A stretch of DNA of 64,000 nucleotides, taken from Mucilaginibacter roseus. Lineage in GTDB: Bacteria; Bacteroidota; Bacteroidia; Sphingobacteriales; Sphingobacteriaceae. Made by a program: the position numbers and the translations under genes. Position 1 is the first letter of the stretch. The number at the start of each line of letters is the position of its first letter. The notes under the pieces were generated by a model. The model saw nothing but the letters and a program-made list of their open reading frames with translations, was not told where the DNA came from and made no database searches. Shown one piece after another: positions 1 to 11,775 of the stretch. Location of the stretch: NCBI RefSeq assembly GCF_021215455.1, contig NZ_JAJPWV010000001.1, positions 372,001 through 436,000 on the forward strand. The letters are read 5' to 3'.

Positions 1-1
1 A

Positions 2-1786
2 GTTAAAGTAACGTTTGCGAAAAAGAAATATCACGCTATAGCCGATGCTTACGGCAAATGGCAGGTGCAATTGAAGGCCATGAAAGCCGGCGGGCCTTAC
101 AAAATGCAGCTTGATGCGAGCAACCACATCACCTTGGATGATATTTTAATCGGAGATGTTTGGTTTTGCGCGGGGCAATCAAACATGGTAAACCCGATGG
201 AGCGTGTTAAAGAAAAGTATCCCGACGAGATAGCCTCCGCTAACTACCCGCAAATACGCAACTTCTTTGTGCCAACCGCGGCTGACATCAATGCAGAACA
301 TGACGACCTGCCGCCGGGGCAATGGCAGCGGGCCACGCCGCAAAATGTGCTGAATTTTGGCGCGGTTAGTTATTTTATGGCAAAAAAGCTTCACCTCAAA
401 TACAAGGTGCCCATCGGTATTATTAATTCAAGCGTGGGCGGAACTCCGATAGAGGCTTGGTTGAGCGCCGATGCAATCAGAACATTTCCAATGCTGAATA
501 AGCGGCTTAGCCTGTCGCGTGAGAAGCTGAAAAACAACAGCGTTACAGCTCAGGTGAATACAAAACCCAAAGTTAAAAGACTGGATACAGACGAGGGGTT
601 AAATGCTAATCCCAAATGGTACGATGCCGCCTTTGTGCCTACCGGATGGAAACCTTTTTGGCTACCTGGTTATTGGGCCGATCAGGGTGTGCGTAACCTT
701 AATGGTGTGGTTTGGTTTCGTAAGGAGATAGAAGTACCAGCCGCTATGGCGGGTAAGCCGGCAAAACTGTTTGTAGGCCGCATAATTGATGCGGATGAAA
801 CATATTTAAACGGCGAAAAGGTGGGCGCCATAACCTATCAATATCCGCCGCGGCGCTATGAAGTGAGGGCCGGCTTGCTTAAAGCAGGTAAAAATATACT
901 GGTGGTGCGTTTAAGTAACTTTACCGGCAAAGGTGGTTTTGTGCCTGATAAACGGTATGAGTTAACCGACGGAATAAATCATGTTGATATACGTGGAGAT
1001 TGGCTATACAAAGTAGGGCAGGTATTTAATAAGCCTGTTGCTGAAAGGCAGGTAGCCGCTAATAGTTTTTCAGCCCAAAATGAGCCGACGGGTTTGTATA
1101 ACACCTTGGTCAATCCGGCCACGCATTATCAAATAAAAGGCATAGCCTGGTACCAGGGTGAAAGCAATATTGGTACGGCTGATTACGGAGCATTGTTAAA
1201 AGCTTTGATTGCCGATTGGCGGCGGGCCTGGAATGATACCGGCCTGCCTTTCCTGTTGGCGCAACTGCCAGGTTTTGGTGATGTGGAATATTCTCCTGCG
1301 GAGAGTGCCTGGGCGCTGATACGCGAGGCGCAATTGGATGCGCTTACTGTAAAGAATACCGGATTGTCGGTAGCAATTGATGCAGGCGAGTGGAACGATA
1401 TTCACCCTTTAAACAAAAAGGATATCGGCGAGCGGTTGGCACTGGCCGCCCAAAAGGTAGCTTATCATGATGAGCATACCACAGGCCCGGGGCCATTATG
1501 CAGCGGTGCTACCGTTGATGGCGATCACATCACACTGACATTTACAAATGCCGGTAGCGGATTAACGGTTAAGGGGGGCGGCAAACTACAACAGTTCGCG
1601 ATAGCCGGTGCTGATAAAAAATTTGTATGGGCTGATGCCAACATAATTGGCGAAAAGGTCATCGTGTCAAACCCCGAAGTTCCTAATCCTAAATACGTGC
1701 GCTACGCGTGGGCAGATAACCCGGATGGAGCTAACCTTTATAACCGGGAGGGATTACCGGCTTCACCATTCCGCACCGATAAATAG
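2..1786 (+). CDS. Sialate O-acetylesterase-like SGNH hydrolase, 5' end cut by window
   Basis: An open frame runs from base 2 without a start, so the N-terminus lies outside the window; the in-frame GTG at 65 is not credible as the start because coding similarity continues upstream of it. The protein is of the sialic-acid O-acetylesterase (SASA) family, which removes acetyl groups from sugars. Visible SGNH blocks are GQSNM (bases 172-186, nucleophile Ser at 178-180), WYQGESN (1148-1168) and a DIHP motif (Asp 1397, His 1403). Between them, about 640-1010, sits a jelly-roll-like insert resembling a glycosidase sugar-binding domain, as is common in Bacteroidota members. In this neighbourhood it probably deacetylates hemicellulose rather than sialic acid; that is inference. 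It converges on the CE1-type esterase gene. Confidence 0.85.
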   Translation, partial: VKVTFAKKKYHAIADAYGKWQVQLKAMKAGGPYKMQLDASNHITLDDILIGDVWFCAGQSNMVNPMERVKEKYPDEIASANYPQIRNFFVPTAADINAEHDDLPPGQWQRATPQNVLNFGAVSYFMAKKLHLKYKVPIGIINSSVGGTPIEAWLSADAIRTFPMLNKRLSLSREKLKNNSVTAQVNTKPKVKRLDTDEGLNANPKWYDAAFVPTGWKPFWLPGYWADQGVRNLNGVVWFRKEIEVPAAMAGKPAKLFVGRIIDADETYLNGEKVGAITYQYPPRRYEVRAGLLKAGKNILVVRLSNFTGKGGFVPDKRYELTDGINHVDIRGDWLYKVGQVFNKPVAERQVAANSFSAQNEPTGLYNTLVNPATHYQIKGIAWYQGESNIGTADYGALLKALIADWRRAWNDTGLPFLLAQLPGFGDVEYSPAESAWALIREAQLDALTVKNTGLSVAIDAGEWNDIHPLNKKDIGERLALAAQKVAYHDEHTTGPGPLCSGATVDGDHITLTFTNAGSGLTVKGGGKLQQFAIAGADKKFVWADANIIGEKVIVSNPEVPNPKYVRYAWADNPDGANLYNREGLPASPFRTDK

Positions 1787-1797
1787 CAATACCACCA

Positions 1798-1868
1798 AAC
1801 CTTAAATATCATCCAAATAAAAAACGCCTGTGTTGAGCAGGCGTTTTTTATTTGGATGATATTTAAGG

Positions 1869-1870
<2 letters not shown>
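1798..1870. terminator. Bidirectional terminator, 33-bp perfect hairpin
   Basis: Two perfectly complementary 33-base arms (1798-1830 and 1838-1870) flank a 7-base loop. The core is AAAAAACGCCTG / CAGGCGTTTTTT, so either strand gives a GC stem followed by a U run. It lies between two convergent genes, and the right arm reaches into the stop codon (1869-1871) of the minus-strand esterase. Most intrinsic terminators have far shorter stems; the extra outer 20 bp is unusual. Confidence 0.9.
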
Positions 1871-3605
<1,735 letters not shown>

Positions 3606-6600
3606 ATGATGAAAACCAATACCAAAGTGCAAAGCGACAATGGCATAATACATTGGCATTGCCGCTCAATTAAAATATTTTATGTACTGCTGGCACTTAC
3701 TTTACTTGTCCAGTCGGCTGGTGCGCAAGGGCTGCGCACGGTTAGGGGGCAGGTGTTCGATCAGCAAAAAAACACCGTGATAGGGGCAAGCGTAACCATA
3801 AAGGGTACGCAAACCGGTACCCAAACCAACGCCAAAGGCGAGTTTGCTATAAAAGTGGCAGACAACCAGCCAATTTTAGTTATTAATGTAGTGGGCATGA
3901 TATCCCAGGAGGTAAATGTTGCCGGTAAGGATTATGTAACCGTTAGCCTGAAAGATAATGTATCGCAGCTAAGCGAAGTTATTGTAAACGTAGCTTATGG
4001 CCAGCAACGTAAGCAGAGCGTTGTAGGCGCTATTGTACAAACCGATAGCAAAACGCTCGAGCGTACGGGCGGTGTATCCAGCCTTGCGGCAGCGCTTACC
4101 GGTAACCTGCCGGGTGTGGTAACCACAGCGAGCACCGGCTTGCCCGGCGAAGAGGACCCGCAGATATTAATACGTGCGCGCAGCACCTGGAACAATGCCA
4201 GTCCGCTGATATTAGTGGATGGTGTTGAGCGCTCAATCAATAACATCGATATCGGTTCGGTGGCATCTGTATCTGTACTTAAGGATGCTTCGGCTACCGC
4301 GGTTTTCGGTGTACGCGGCGCTAACGGTGTAATACTCGTTACCACAAAACGCGGCAGAGAGGGTAAGGCGGAGATCAGAGCGTCAGCCAACACCGTAATG
4401 AAATCGGTATCAAAACTGCCCGGCAAGTACGACTCGTATGACATGTTCAAAATACGCAACCTCGCCATTGAGAACGAGCTCGCGTTAAGGCCAAATGCCT
4501 GGAATGACTACATGCCGCAGGATATCATCTCTAAGTACCGTTCGCCCGCAAATGAAATGGAACGTGAGCGTTATCCTAATGTTGATTGGGTGAACACGTT
4601 GTTTCGTGATGAGGCGATGTCATACAACGCCAACCTGAATATAAGCGGCGGTACCAAGTTTGTAAAATATTTTACAAGTGCCGATTATCAAACTGAGGGT
4701 GACCTTTTCAGAACGTTTAACAACAACCGTGGTTATAATGCCGGTTACGGCTTTAACCGTTTAAACGTTCGCAGTAACCTCGACTTTAGTATTACGCCAA
4801 CTACTACTTTCCGTACCAACCTGGCAGGTTCAAGAGCAGTACGTAAACGCCCCTGGATCAATATTAACGAGTATAATACATGGGGAGCCGCTTATTATAC
4901 CGCGCCGAACCTGTTTTTACCACAGTATGCCGACGGCACTTGGGGCTATTACGCGCCCAACACCGGCCAGGGCACCAACTCCGCACAAATTTTAGCTACG
5001 AGCGGTGCCGAAATGCTGACAACCTCACGCATTACTACGGATTTTATTTTGGAGCAGGACTTAAGCGTAATTACTAAGGGCCTGAGCGTAAAAGGCACCC
5101 TGTCAATTGATAACACGTTTATTGAAAATAACCGGGGTATTAATGATGCCAACAACAATACGCAGCGTAAATATATTGACCCGCTTACGGGCGCCGTAAG
5201 TTACGCGGTTGACAAAGATGCCAGTACGCAGTTTGCGTTTGAGGAAAGCATCCGCTGGCTGGCCAGCGGTGGCGCGGTTGACGATGGCGCTACGCAGCGA
5301 CGTATGTTTTCGCAGGTGCAACTAAACTATGCCACCAAAATAGGTACCCAGCACGATATTACCGCAATGGGCCTCTGGAACCGCGATCAAACGGCACGTG
5401 GCAGCGTTATACCATCTTACCGTGAGGAGTGGGTTTTCAGAACCACCTACAGTTACAAAGGAAAATATAACCTGGATTACAACGGCGCTTACAATGGTTC
5501 CGAAAAATTCGCGCCCGATTACCGTTTCGCTTTCTTCTCATCACTCGGTGCAGGCTGGATGATCTCGGAGGAGAAGTTCATGAAACCGCTCAGCTTTATC
5601 AGTATGCTAAAGCTTCGCGCCTCGTACGGTACCATAGGTGATGACAGCGGTTCGCCGCGCTTCGCTTACCTGTCTGAATGGGCATTCGGCGGCCGTACCC
5701 GCCTGGGTACCTCGGGCATACCGGCAGAGCAAAGTATTTATAACTGGTATCGCCAAACAACAGTGGGTAACCCTAACGTGCGCTGGGAGAAGGTGGCAAA
5801 GTCGAACATAGCGGTTGATTTCAGCTTTTTCAACGACATGCTGACCGGTAGTGTCGACTTCTTTAGGGACAAACGGACTGACATTTTGAGCTCTGGAGCT
5901 GCCCGTGCTATACCATCATACTACGGTGCAACAGCGCCTACAGCCAACAAGGGAAAAGTAAATGCCGAAGGTTATGAGGTTGACCTGCGTTTTAATAAAC
6001 GTATCAACCCTGACCTGCGGTTGTGGACAAACGTAAACTTCACCCATGCTCAAAATAAAGTAATAGAGGCCGATATTCCGGAGTTACTGCCTGATTATCA
6101 AAAAAGTACCGGTAAGCAAATATTCCAAACCAACTCATATGTAAGTGCAGGTTACTATAACACCTGGGATGAATTGTATGCCAGTACCGCGCATGCCGAC
6201 AACGACAACCAGAAGATACCGGGCAACTATTATATTATTGATTATAATGCCGATGGTATTATTGACGCAAGCGACAATATCCCGTACGGACACACTGGCA
6301 ATCCGCAAAACACCTACAACGCTACTATCGGTTTCGACTGGAAGAACTTCAGCGTTTTTGCGCAGTTCTATGGTGTAAATAATGTTACCCGTCAGGTAGT
6401 GCTTACTACGTTCGGCTCGCAAAACACCATCGCCTTTGATGAAGGTACTTATTGGTCAAAAAGCAATCCGGGAGCGGATGTGCCTATCCCGCGCTGGGCA
6501 TCAACACCGAGCGGCTACCAGGCGGCGGACAGGTATATGTTTGATGCATCGTACATCAGGCTAAAAAATGCCGAGATAGCTTACACCTTTAACCAGAAAT

Positions 6601-6785
6601 GGGTTAAGCGTGCCGGCATGTCAAGCCTGCGCATATTTATAAACGGTAATAACCTGCACGTATGGACGAAGATGCCTGATGACCGCGAATCAAATTTCCA
6701 AAGCGCGGGCGGGCAGGCCTGGGCATCGCAGGGCGCATATCCAACAATCAAACGCTTCAACCTTGGAGCTAACATCACTTTCTAA
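3606..6785 (+). CDS. SusC/RagA-type TonB-linked outer-membrane transporter (1)
   Basis: The 1059-residue protein has a signal peptide (about 1-41, ending QSAGAQ), a carboxypeptidase-regulatory-like beta domain (about 45-125, VRGQVFDQQKNTVIGASVTIKGTQ region), then the TonB plug with the family motifs VDGVERSINNI and LKDASATAVFGVRGANGVILVTTK, and a beta-barrel ending in an aromatic C-terminal residue (ANITF). SusC proteins form the gated barrel that imports oligosaccharides captured with a SusD lid. The gene is first in a plus-strand run; the SusD partner begins 12 bases after its stop. With a xylanase downstream, xylo-oligosaccharides are the likely cargo. Start chosen at the first of two consecutive ATGs; the second is equally possible. 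Confidence 0.95.
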   Translation: MMKTNTKVQSDNGIIHWHCRSIKIFYVLLALTLLVQSAGAQGLRTVRGQVFDQQKNTVIGASVTIKGTQTGTQTNAKGEFAIKVADNQPILVINVVGMISQEVNVAGKDYVTVSLKDNVSQLSEVIVNVAYGQQRKQSVVGAIVQTDSKTLERTGGVSSLAAALTGNLPGVVTTASTGLPGEEDPQILIRARSTWNNASPLILVDGVERSINNIDIGSVASVSVLKDASATAVFGVRGANGVILVTTKRGREGKAEIRASANTVMKSVSKLPGKYDSYDMFKIRNLAIENELALRPNAWNDYMPQDIISKYRSPANEMERERYPNVDWVNTLFRDEAMSYNANLNISGGTKFVKYFTSADYQTEGDLFRTFNNNRGYNAGYGFNRLNVRSNLDFSITPTTTFRTNLAGSRAVRKRPWININEYNTWGAAYYTAPNLFLPQYADGTWGYYAPNTGQGTNSAQILATSGAEMLTTSRITTDFILEQDLSVITKGLSVKGTLSIDNTFIENNRGINDANNNTQRKYIDPLTGAVSYAVDKDASTQFAFEESIRWLASGGAVDDGATQRRMFSQVQLNYATKIGTQHDITAMGLWNRDQTARGSVIPSYREEWVFRTTYSYKGKYNLDYNGAYNGSEKFAPDYRFAFFSSLGAGWMISEEKFMKPLSFISMLKLRASYGTIGDDSGSPRFAYLSEWAFGGRTRLGTSGIPAEQSIYNWYRQTTVGNPNVRWEKVAKSNIAVDFSFFNDMLTGSVDFFRDKRTDILSSGAARAIPSYYGATAPTANKGKVNAEGYEVDLRFNKRINPDLRLWTNVNFTHAQNKVIEADIPELLPDYQKSTGKQIFQTNSYVSAGYYNTWDELYASTAHADNDNQKIPGNYYIIDYNADGIIDASDNIPYGHTGNPQNTYNATIGFDWKNFSVFAQFYGVNNVTRQVVLTTFGSQNTIAFDEGTYWSKSNPGADVPIPRWASTPSGYQAADRYMFDASYIRLKNAEIAYTFNQKWVKRAGMSSLRIFINGNNLHVWTKMPDDRESNFQSAGGQAWASQGAYPTIKRFNLGANITF

Positions 6786-6797
6786 CTGCTGACCGTT

Positions 6798-8705
6798 ATG
6801 AACAGAAATATTAAAATAATCGTTTTGTCGGGCATGATTTCGCTTGTTAGCGGAACATTCTCCTGCAAAAAATATTTAGATAAAAGTCCGGAGTCTATCG
6901 TATCAGAAAAGACCGCCTTTAAGGACTTCACCAATTTTCAGGGGTATACCGAAGAGTTATACAACTGCATCCCTGATTTTACCAACCGTTACTGGACAAA
7001 CAGCTGGAACTGGGGCGATGATGAGATTCAATCATCCGCACTGAACTTTCACTTTGTAAACAAGATTGATAACGGCGATTTCTGGGGCTGGCAGCGTGAG
7101 TTTGACGGCTGGGGAGCCGGCTGGATGGACGTGAACAATGCCAATACCAATGATGACCGATTTAGTAAAGGCTTATGGCCGCTGGCCTGGTATGGCATCC
7201 GTAAAGCCAACCTGGGTTTAGAGAACATGAACCTGCTTACCAACGCTACTGATGAAGAACGCAACCTGATAAAAGGACAGTTGCTTTTCTTTAGGGGATG
7301 GTTTCACTTTCAGCTGATGCAATACTTTGGTGGCTTACCTTATATTGATAAGGTATTGCCTGCCGATCAGGATCTGCGCTCGCCACGCCTGAAATACCAG
7401 GAGTGCGCCGAAAAAGCCGCCGCCGATTTCAGGGAAGCTGCCGATTTACTGCCGCTTAACTGGGATAATACCGGTCCTGGTGGCCGTACGCCGGGTAAAA
7501 ATCAGCTGCGTATTGATAAAACCATGGCGCTTGGTTACCTCGGTAAAAATTATTTATGGGCAGGTAGTCCGCTCATGAACTATGAGTCGACAGGCAGCCG
7601 CACCTATAACGTGGAGCTTTGTAAAAAAGCGGCTGCTGCTTTCGCTGAACTGCTTAAGCTTAGCGAGAGCGGGCAGACCCCTTACAAGCTGTTGCCTTTC
7701 AACCGTTATTATACTAACTTCTATACCTTCGGCCAAAACTGGCAGATGCCCGGTGGCAGTGGCTCTGATGGTTTAGAAGCTATTTTCAGGGGGCCTTACT
7801 GGGACGCGCACGGCTCAACCTACGGCACCGCTAAGCAATATACACCGGGACCAACTATTGAAGAAGGCAACGTGGTATTCGCGCCAACGGCCAACTATAT
7901 CAATAATTACGGTATGAAAAACGGGCTGCCAATCACTAATTCGGCCCAGGCCGATGCGGAGTCGGGGTACGATCCGCAATACCCTTGGCGCAACCGCGAT
8001 CCTCGTTTTTATAATGACATTGTGTTTGACGGTATTAAGCTGGTAAAAGGTTCGCTGCCGTCAACCGTACCGGATTTTAACCGCTACGCCAACCTGTTTA
8101 CCGGTGGCAGCAGCCGCGACGAACGTGTAGGCAGCCGTACCGGGTATTTGTTGTACAAGTTTACTCCGATTACTTCAAACAAGTTTGATCAGGGTTACGC
8201 TTACGGGCAAAACCTCAACATCAAGGTTCCGTATATGCGCCTGGCCGATATTTACCTGATGTATGCGGAAGCGGTTACAGCGGGTTACAGTTCGCCTTCG
8301 GCTAAGGATCCATCATATGCCAAATCAGCCGTTGACGCCATCAACGTAATTCGCGACAGGGCAGGTGTAGGCCATGTTGCCGCTAAGTTCTTGGGCTCGC
8401 CAGATGAGTTTATGAAAGAGGTAAGGCGTGAGCGTGCCGTTGAGCTATCGTTTGAAGGGCACCGCTTTAACGATTTGCGCCGCTGGCTGCAGCTTATTGA
8501 GCTGCCATATACGCTTAAAACATCCATTGAGTTTGACCGCGCATCGCCGCTCGACCCATCTAAAGATCCGAAGGATAATCGCGTAGTGAATTTTAGGGAG
8601 CGTACCATATTACAACGCCCTTTCAGCGAGAAACATTACTGGCTCCCGCTTAAGCGTGCGGATGTAAGCTTATACGCAGAGTTTAAACAAAATCCGGGCT
8701 GGTAG
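6798..8705 (+). CDS. SusD/RagB-type outer-membrane glycan-binding lipoprotein (1)
   Basis: The 635-residue lipoprotein has a signal peptide with a lipobox ending at Cys23 (GTFSC). It carries the SusD N-terminal TPR-like fold (SEKTAFKDFTNFQGYTEELYN region) and the C-terminal RagB/SusD signature with NVIRDRAGVG and a run around VRRERAVELSFEGHRFNDLRRW. SusD proteins close over the SusC barrel and bind the glycan. It follows SusC(1) by 12 bases and must pair with it. Aromatic residues are abundant in the middle of the protein, as expected for carbohydrate stacking. Confidence 0.95.
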   Translation: MNRNIKIIVLSGMISLVSGTFSCKKYLDKSPESIVSEKTAFKDFTNFQGYTEELYNCIPDFTNRYWTNSWNWGDDEIQSSALNFHFVNKIDNGDFWGWQREFDGWGAGWMDVNNANTNDDRFSKGLWPLAWYGIRKANLGLENMNLLTNATDEERNLIKGQLLFFRGWFHFQLMQYFGGLPYIDKVLPADQDLRSPRLKYQECAEKAAADFREAADLLPLNWDNTGPGGRTPGKNQLRIDKTMALGYLGKNYLWAGSPLMNYESTGSRTYNVELCKKAAAAFAELLKLSESGQTPYKLLPFNRYYTNFYTFGQNWQMPGGSGSDGLEAIFRGPYWDAHGSTYGTAKQYTPGPTIEEGNVVFAPTANYINNYGMKNGLPITNSAQADAESGYDPQYPWRNRDPRFYNDIVFDGIKLVKGSLPSTVPDFNRYANLFTGGSSRDERVGSRTGYLLYKFTPITSNKFDQGYAYGQNLNIKVPYMRLADIYLMYAEAVTAGYSSPSAKDPSYAKSAVDAINVIRDRAGVGHVAAKFLGSPDEFMKEVRRERAVELSFEGHRFNDLRRWLQLIELPYTLKTSIEFDRASPLDPSKDPKDNRVVNFRERTILQRPFSEKHYWLPLKRADVSLYAEFKQNPGW

Positions 8706-8739
8706 CGCATTGATCTACACATTATTAAACACATTAACA

Positions 8740-11700
8740 ATGAAGTATTCAAAAATAGGAATGGTATTGTGTGTTCTGTTAGCGCTGATAGCCAGCGTAG
8801 TGCAGGCGCAGGATGCTCCCAACATAAAAATAAATGTCGTTGTACGCGGGCAGCGCAACGAGCCTGTTAAAGGCGCGAGGGTAAGCAGCCAGAACAACGT
8901 CATCGACGTGACCACTAACGATGCGGGTGAGTTTTCGGTGGATATACCGCCGCTAACCTTGCTTAACATCACGGCGCAGGGCTTTAGGCCTTTATCGGTT
9001 ATAGCTACTGACACCCTCAAAACCATTATGTTATCAGAAGATGAGCAGTTGGTGCAGGTAGCGTTTCGCAAGGTATCAAATCGGGATTTGCTGGGCGGTG
9101 TGGCCAATGTTGACTACAAATCAGTTTTCGATAAAAACTTTTCGATATACGGACTGGAAGGCATGGAAGCCCTGGCTGCCGGTTTTAACGGCAACATATG
9201 GGGCATGAACAGCTACCTTGTATTAGTTGACGGTGTTCCGCGCGAAGTGGATAATGTAATGCCGTCGGAAATAGAGGAAGTAACTTTTTTAAAGAGTGCC
9301 TCGGCCGTAGCTTTATATGGTAGCAGGGGAGCCAAAGGTGTTTTGTTGATAACCACCAAACGCGGCGGCATCAGCGATCAAAAAATAAACGTTCGCGCGA
9401 ATGCAGGTATAAACATACCCAAGAGCTATCCTAAATATTTAGGCTCGGCAGAGTATATGACATTGTATAACGAAGCCAGAGTGAATGATGGGCTGGGTAT
9501 ATTATACACTGATGAAACCATTTACAACCATGCATCCGGCATGAATCCTTACCGTTATCCTAACATCGATTTTTATTCGTCGGAGTATTTAAAAAGCAGC
9601 TTTGCACGGTACGATCTGACGACTGAGATTTCAGGCGGTAATGAGCGTGCGAGGTATTACACTAACGTGGGCTTTTGGTCAACCGGCTCATTGCTTGATT
9701 TTGGAATGGCCAAAAACAACACCAACGACCGTTTCAACGTGCGGGGTAATGTTGATGTTAAGCTAAACAGTATATTAAAAGCCAGTGTTGATGCCAGCGC
9801 CGTATTTTACAGCGGTCAGGGTGTTACTACCGATTATTGGGCCAGCGCGGCCACTATACGCCCTTACCGGTTTACGCCACTTATTCCGCTGAGTTTTATT
9901 GAGCCGGGTGATCAGGCAACACAAATTATTGCCGATGGCAGTGCAAACATCATCGACGGTAAGTACTTGCTGGGTGGTACGCAATTAGATCAAACCAACC
10001 CGTTCGCGGCCATTTACGCAGGTGGCAAAACCAAATTTGTAAGCCGCCAGTTTCAGTTCACTACCGGTATTGAAGCCGACCTGAAGGGTATTGTGAAAGG
10101 GCTGACCTTTAACGCCAATATGGGGGTTGATTACCTTAATCGGTACAACCAGGGCTATAATAATGGTTACGCCATTTATCAGCCTAACTGGACATCGTAC
10201 AACGGTAAGGATGTTATCGGCTCGTTAACCATGTTCGGTACCGATACCAAATCGGGCATCGAAAACATATCCGACAGTTGGTTCCGCCAAACGCTTTCCT
10301 TATCTGCCCAGTTAAACTACCGCACTTCTATTAAGGAGAAGCATAATATCTCGGCTGTGTTGTTAGCCGCGGCTTACCGCCAGTCGCAATCGGAAGTTTA
10401 TCAAAATACCACCAACTCCAATACCGGCTTGCAGCTTAGCTACAACTTCAGGCAAAAGTATTATGCTGATTTTACCGGGGCAATGGTTTACTCGCCGAAG
10501 TTTTTGGGCGATAAAGCTTATGGGTTTTCGCCTACCGTATCGTTGGGCTGGCGTTTAAGCGAGGAAGACTTTTTGAAAAATTCGACCTTTGTTAATAACC
10601 TGAAGCTAACTGCTTCAGCAGGTATACTGGTAACTGATCTTGACGTTGCCGATTACTACCTGTACGAAAGTATTTACACTCAGCGCGAAGGATCGTACTA
10701 CAGCTGGAATGACGGTACACTTGCGCAAACAACCGATTCGCGCAGGGGTAGTAACCCTAACCTGACTTTCGCTAAGCGTAAAGAAATTTCCGTTGGTTTG
10801 GAGGGCGCGTTTTTTGGTAATAAGTTGATGCTGGCTACCAACTTCTTCCGTAACGAGCTGGTGGATTTGGCTATCCAAAGTACTACGTTGTTCCCGAGCT
10901 ATTTTTCGGTATTCAACTCATCATTTATACCATATGTTAATTTCAACGGCGATCAGCGTACCGGCTTTGATATTGATCTGCGCCTGAACCAGCGTACCGG
11001 AGATGTAAATTGGACCATAGGTACCATAGCTACATATTACAAAACCAAGGCTACCAAACGTGCAGAGTTCTACACCGATGCCTATCAGAATCGTCAGGGC
11101 AGGCCGCTGGATGCCATATGGGGCCTGCAAAGTGATGGCTTTTATAATGACGCCGCCGAGGCTACCGCCGCAAACACCGGTAACGGCTTACCACAACCGG
11201 CTTTCGGCCAGGTTAAGGCAGGCGATTTCAAATACAAGGATATCAATGGCGATGGTATTGTAAACCTGCAGGACGAAGTATACCTGGGCAAAGGTGGTTG
11301 GTTTGGTTCGCCTTTAACGCTGGGGCTTAACCTTACCGCCCGCTATAAAGGGTTCACCTTATTTGCTTTAGCTACCGGCCGTTTTGGTGCCAAGGCAATA
11401 AAAAACAGCTCATACTTTTGGGTTGACGGGCAGGACAAGTACTCAGAGGTAGTACGCGGCCGCTGGACCGAAGAAACCAAAAATACCGCTACTTACCCGC
11501 GCCTTACCACGCTTACAAGTGATAACAACTTCCGCAACTCTGATTTTTGGCTGTACAGTACCGACCGTTTGGATTTAACCAAAGTACAGCTATCGTATGA
11601 TTTGCCTGAGGCCTTGCTAAAAGGTAAGCTTTTAAAAAGCATAGGCATGTATGTTACCGGCTTTAACTTGCTCACCGTGGCAAAAGAGCGTAAACTGCTG

Positions 11701-11766
11701 GAAATGAACTTTGGCACCGCGCCGCAGGTGAGGTTGTATAATTTGGGTATAAAGGCGGGCTTTTAA
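8740..11766 (+). CDS. SusC-type TonB-linked outer-membrane transporter (2)
   Basis: The start at ATG 8740 is preferred over an upstream TTG at 8710 because a clean signal peptide follows (residues 1-24, ending SVVQAQ), giving 1008 residues. A regulatory-like beta domain (about 28-105) precedes a plug that keeps LVDGVPREVDNVMPSEIEEV and LYGSRGAKGVLLITTKRG, then the barrel to the terminal Phe. It is much diverged from SusC(1): the plug entry is shorter and the pairing SusD differs, so the locus probably imports two sizes or substitution types of the same polysaccharide. That double SusCD arrangement is also known in xylan loci of Bacteroides and Prevotella. Confidence 0.93.
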   Translation: MKYSKIGMVLCVLLALIASVVQAQDAPNIKINVVVRGQRNEPVKGARVSSQNNVIDVTTNDAGEFSVDIPPLTLLNITAQGFRPLSVIATDTLKTIMLSEDEQLVQVAFRKVSNRDLLGGVANVDYKSVFDKNFSIYGLEGMEALAAGFNGNIWGMNSYLVLVDGVPREVDNVMPSEIEEVTFLKSASAVALYGSRGAKGVLLITTKRGGISDQKINVRANAGINIPKSYPKYLGSAEYMTLYNEARVNDGLGILYTDETIYNHASGMNPYRYPNIDFYSSEYLKSSFARYDLTTEISGGNERARYYTNVGFWSTGSLLDFGMAKNNTNDRFNVRGNVDVKLNSILKASVDASAVFYSGQGVTTDYWASAATIRPYRFTPLIPLSFIEPGDQATQIIADGSANIIDGKYLLGGTQLDQTNPFAAIYAGGKTKFVSRQFQFTTGIEADLKGIVKGLTFNANMGVDYLNRYNQGYNNGYAIYQPNWTSYNGKDVIGSLTMFGTDTKSGIENISDSWFRQTLSLSAQLNYRTSIKEKHNISAVLLAAAYRQSQSEVYQNTTNSNTGLQLSYNFRQKYYADFTGAMVYSPKFLGDKAYGFSPTVSLGWRLSEEDFLKNSTFVNNLKLTASAGILVTDLDVADYYLYESIYTQREGSYYSWNDGTLAQTTDSRRGSNPNLTFAKRKEISVGLEGAFFGNKLMLATNFFRNELVDLAIQSTTLFPSYFSVFNSSFIPYVNFNGDQRTGFDIDLRLNQRTGDVNWTIGTIATYYKTKATKRAEFYTDAYQNRQGRPLDAIWGLQSDGFYNDAAEATAANTGNGLPQPAFGQVKAGDFKYKDINGDGIVNLQDEVYLGKGGWFGSPLTLGLNLTARYKGFTLFALATGRFGAKAIKNSSYFWVDGQDKYSEVVRGRWTEETKNTATYPRLTTLTSDNNFRNSDFWLYSTDRLDLTKVQLSYDLPEALLKGKLLKSIGMYVTGFNLLTVAKERKLLEMNFGTAPQVRLYNLGIKAGF

Positions 11767-11775
11767 GGCCATATA

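Noticed and set aside
1..1786. True sialidase-pathway gene
   Set aside because: The family name suggests sialate, but no sialidase, NanE/NanA or sialic-acid transporter is nearby; the xylan context fits better.
3995..4468. Minus-strand open frame of 157 codons inside SusC(1)
   Set aside because: It lies wholly opposite conserved SusC plug codons, has no family character and follows from the codon bias of the real gene. Similar antisense frames in SusC(2), SusD, the xylanase and hsd genes were dropped for the same reason.
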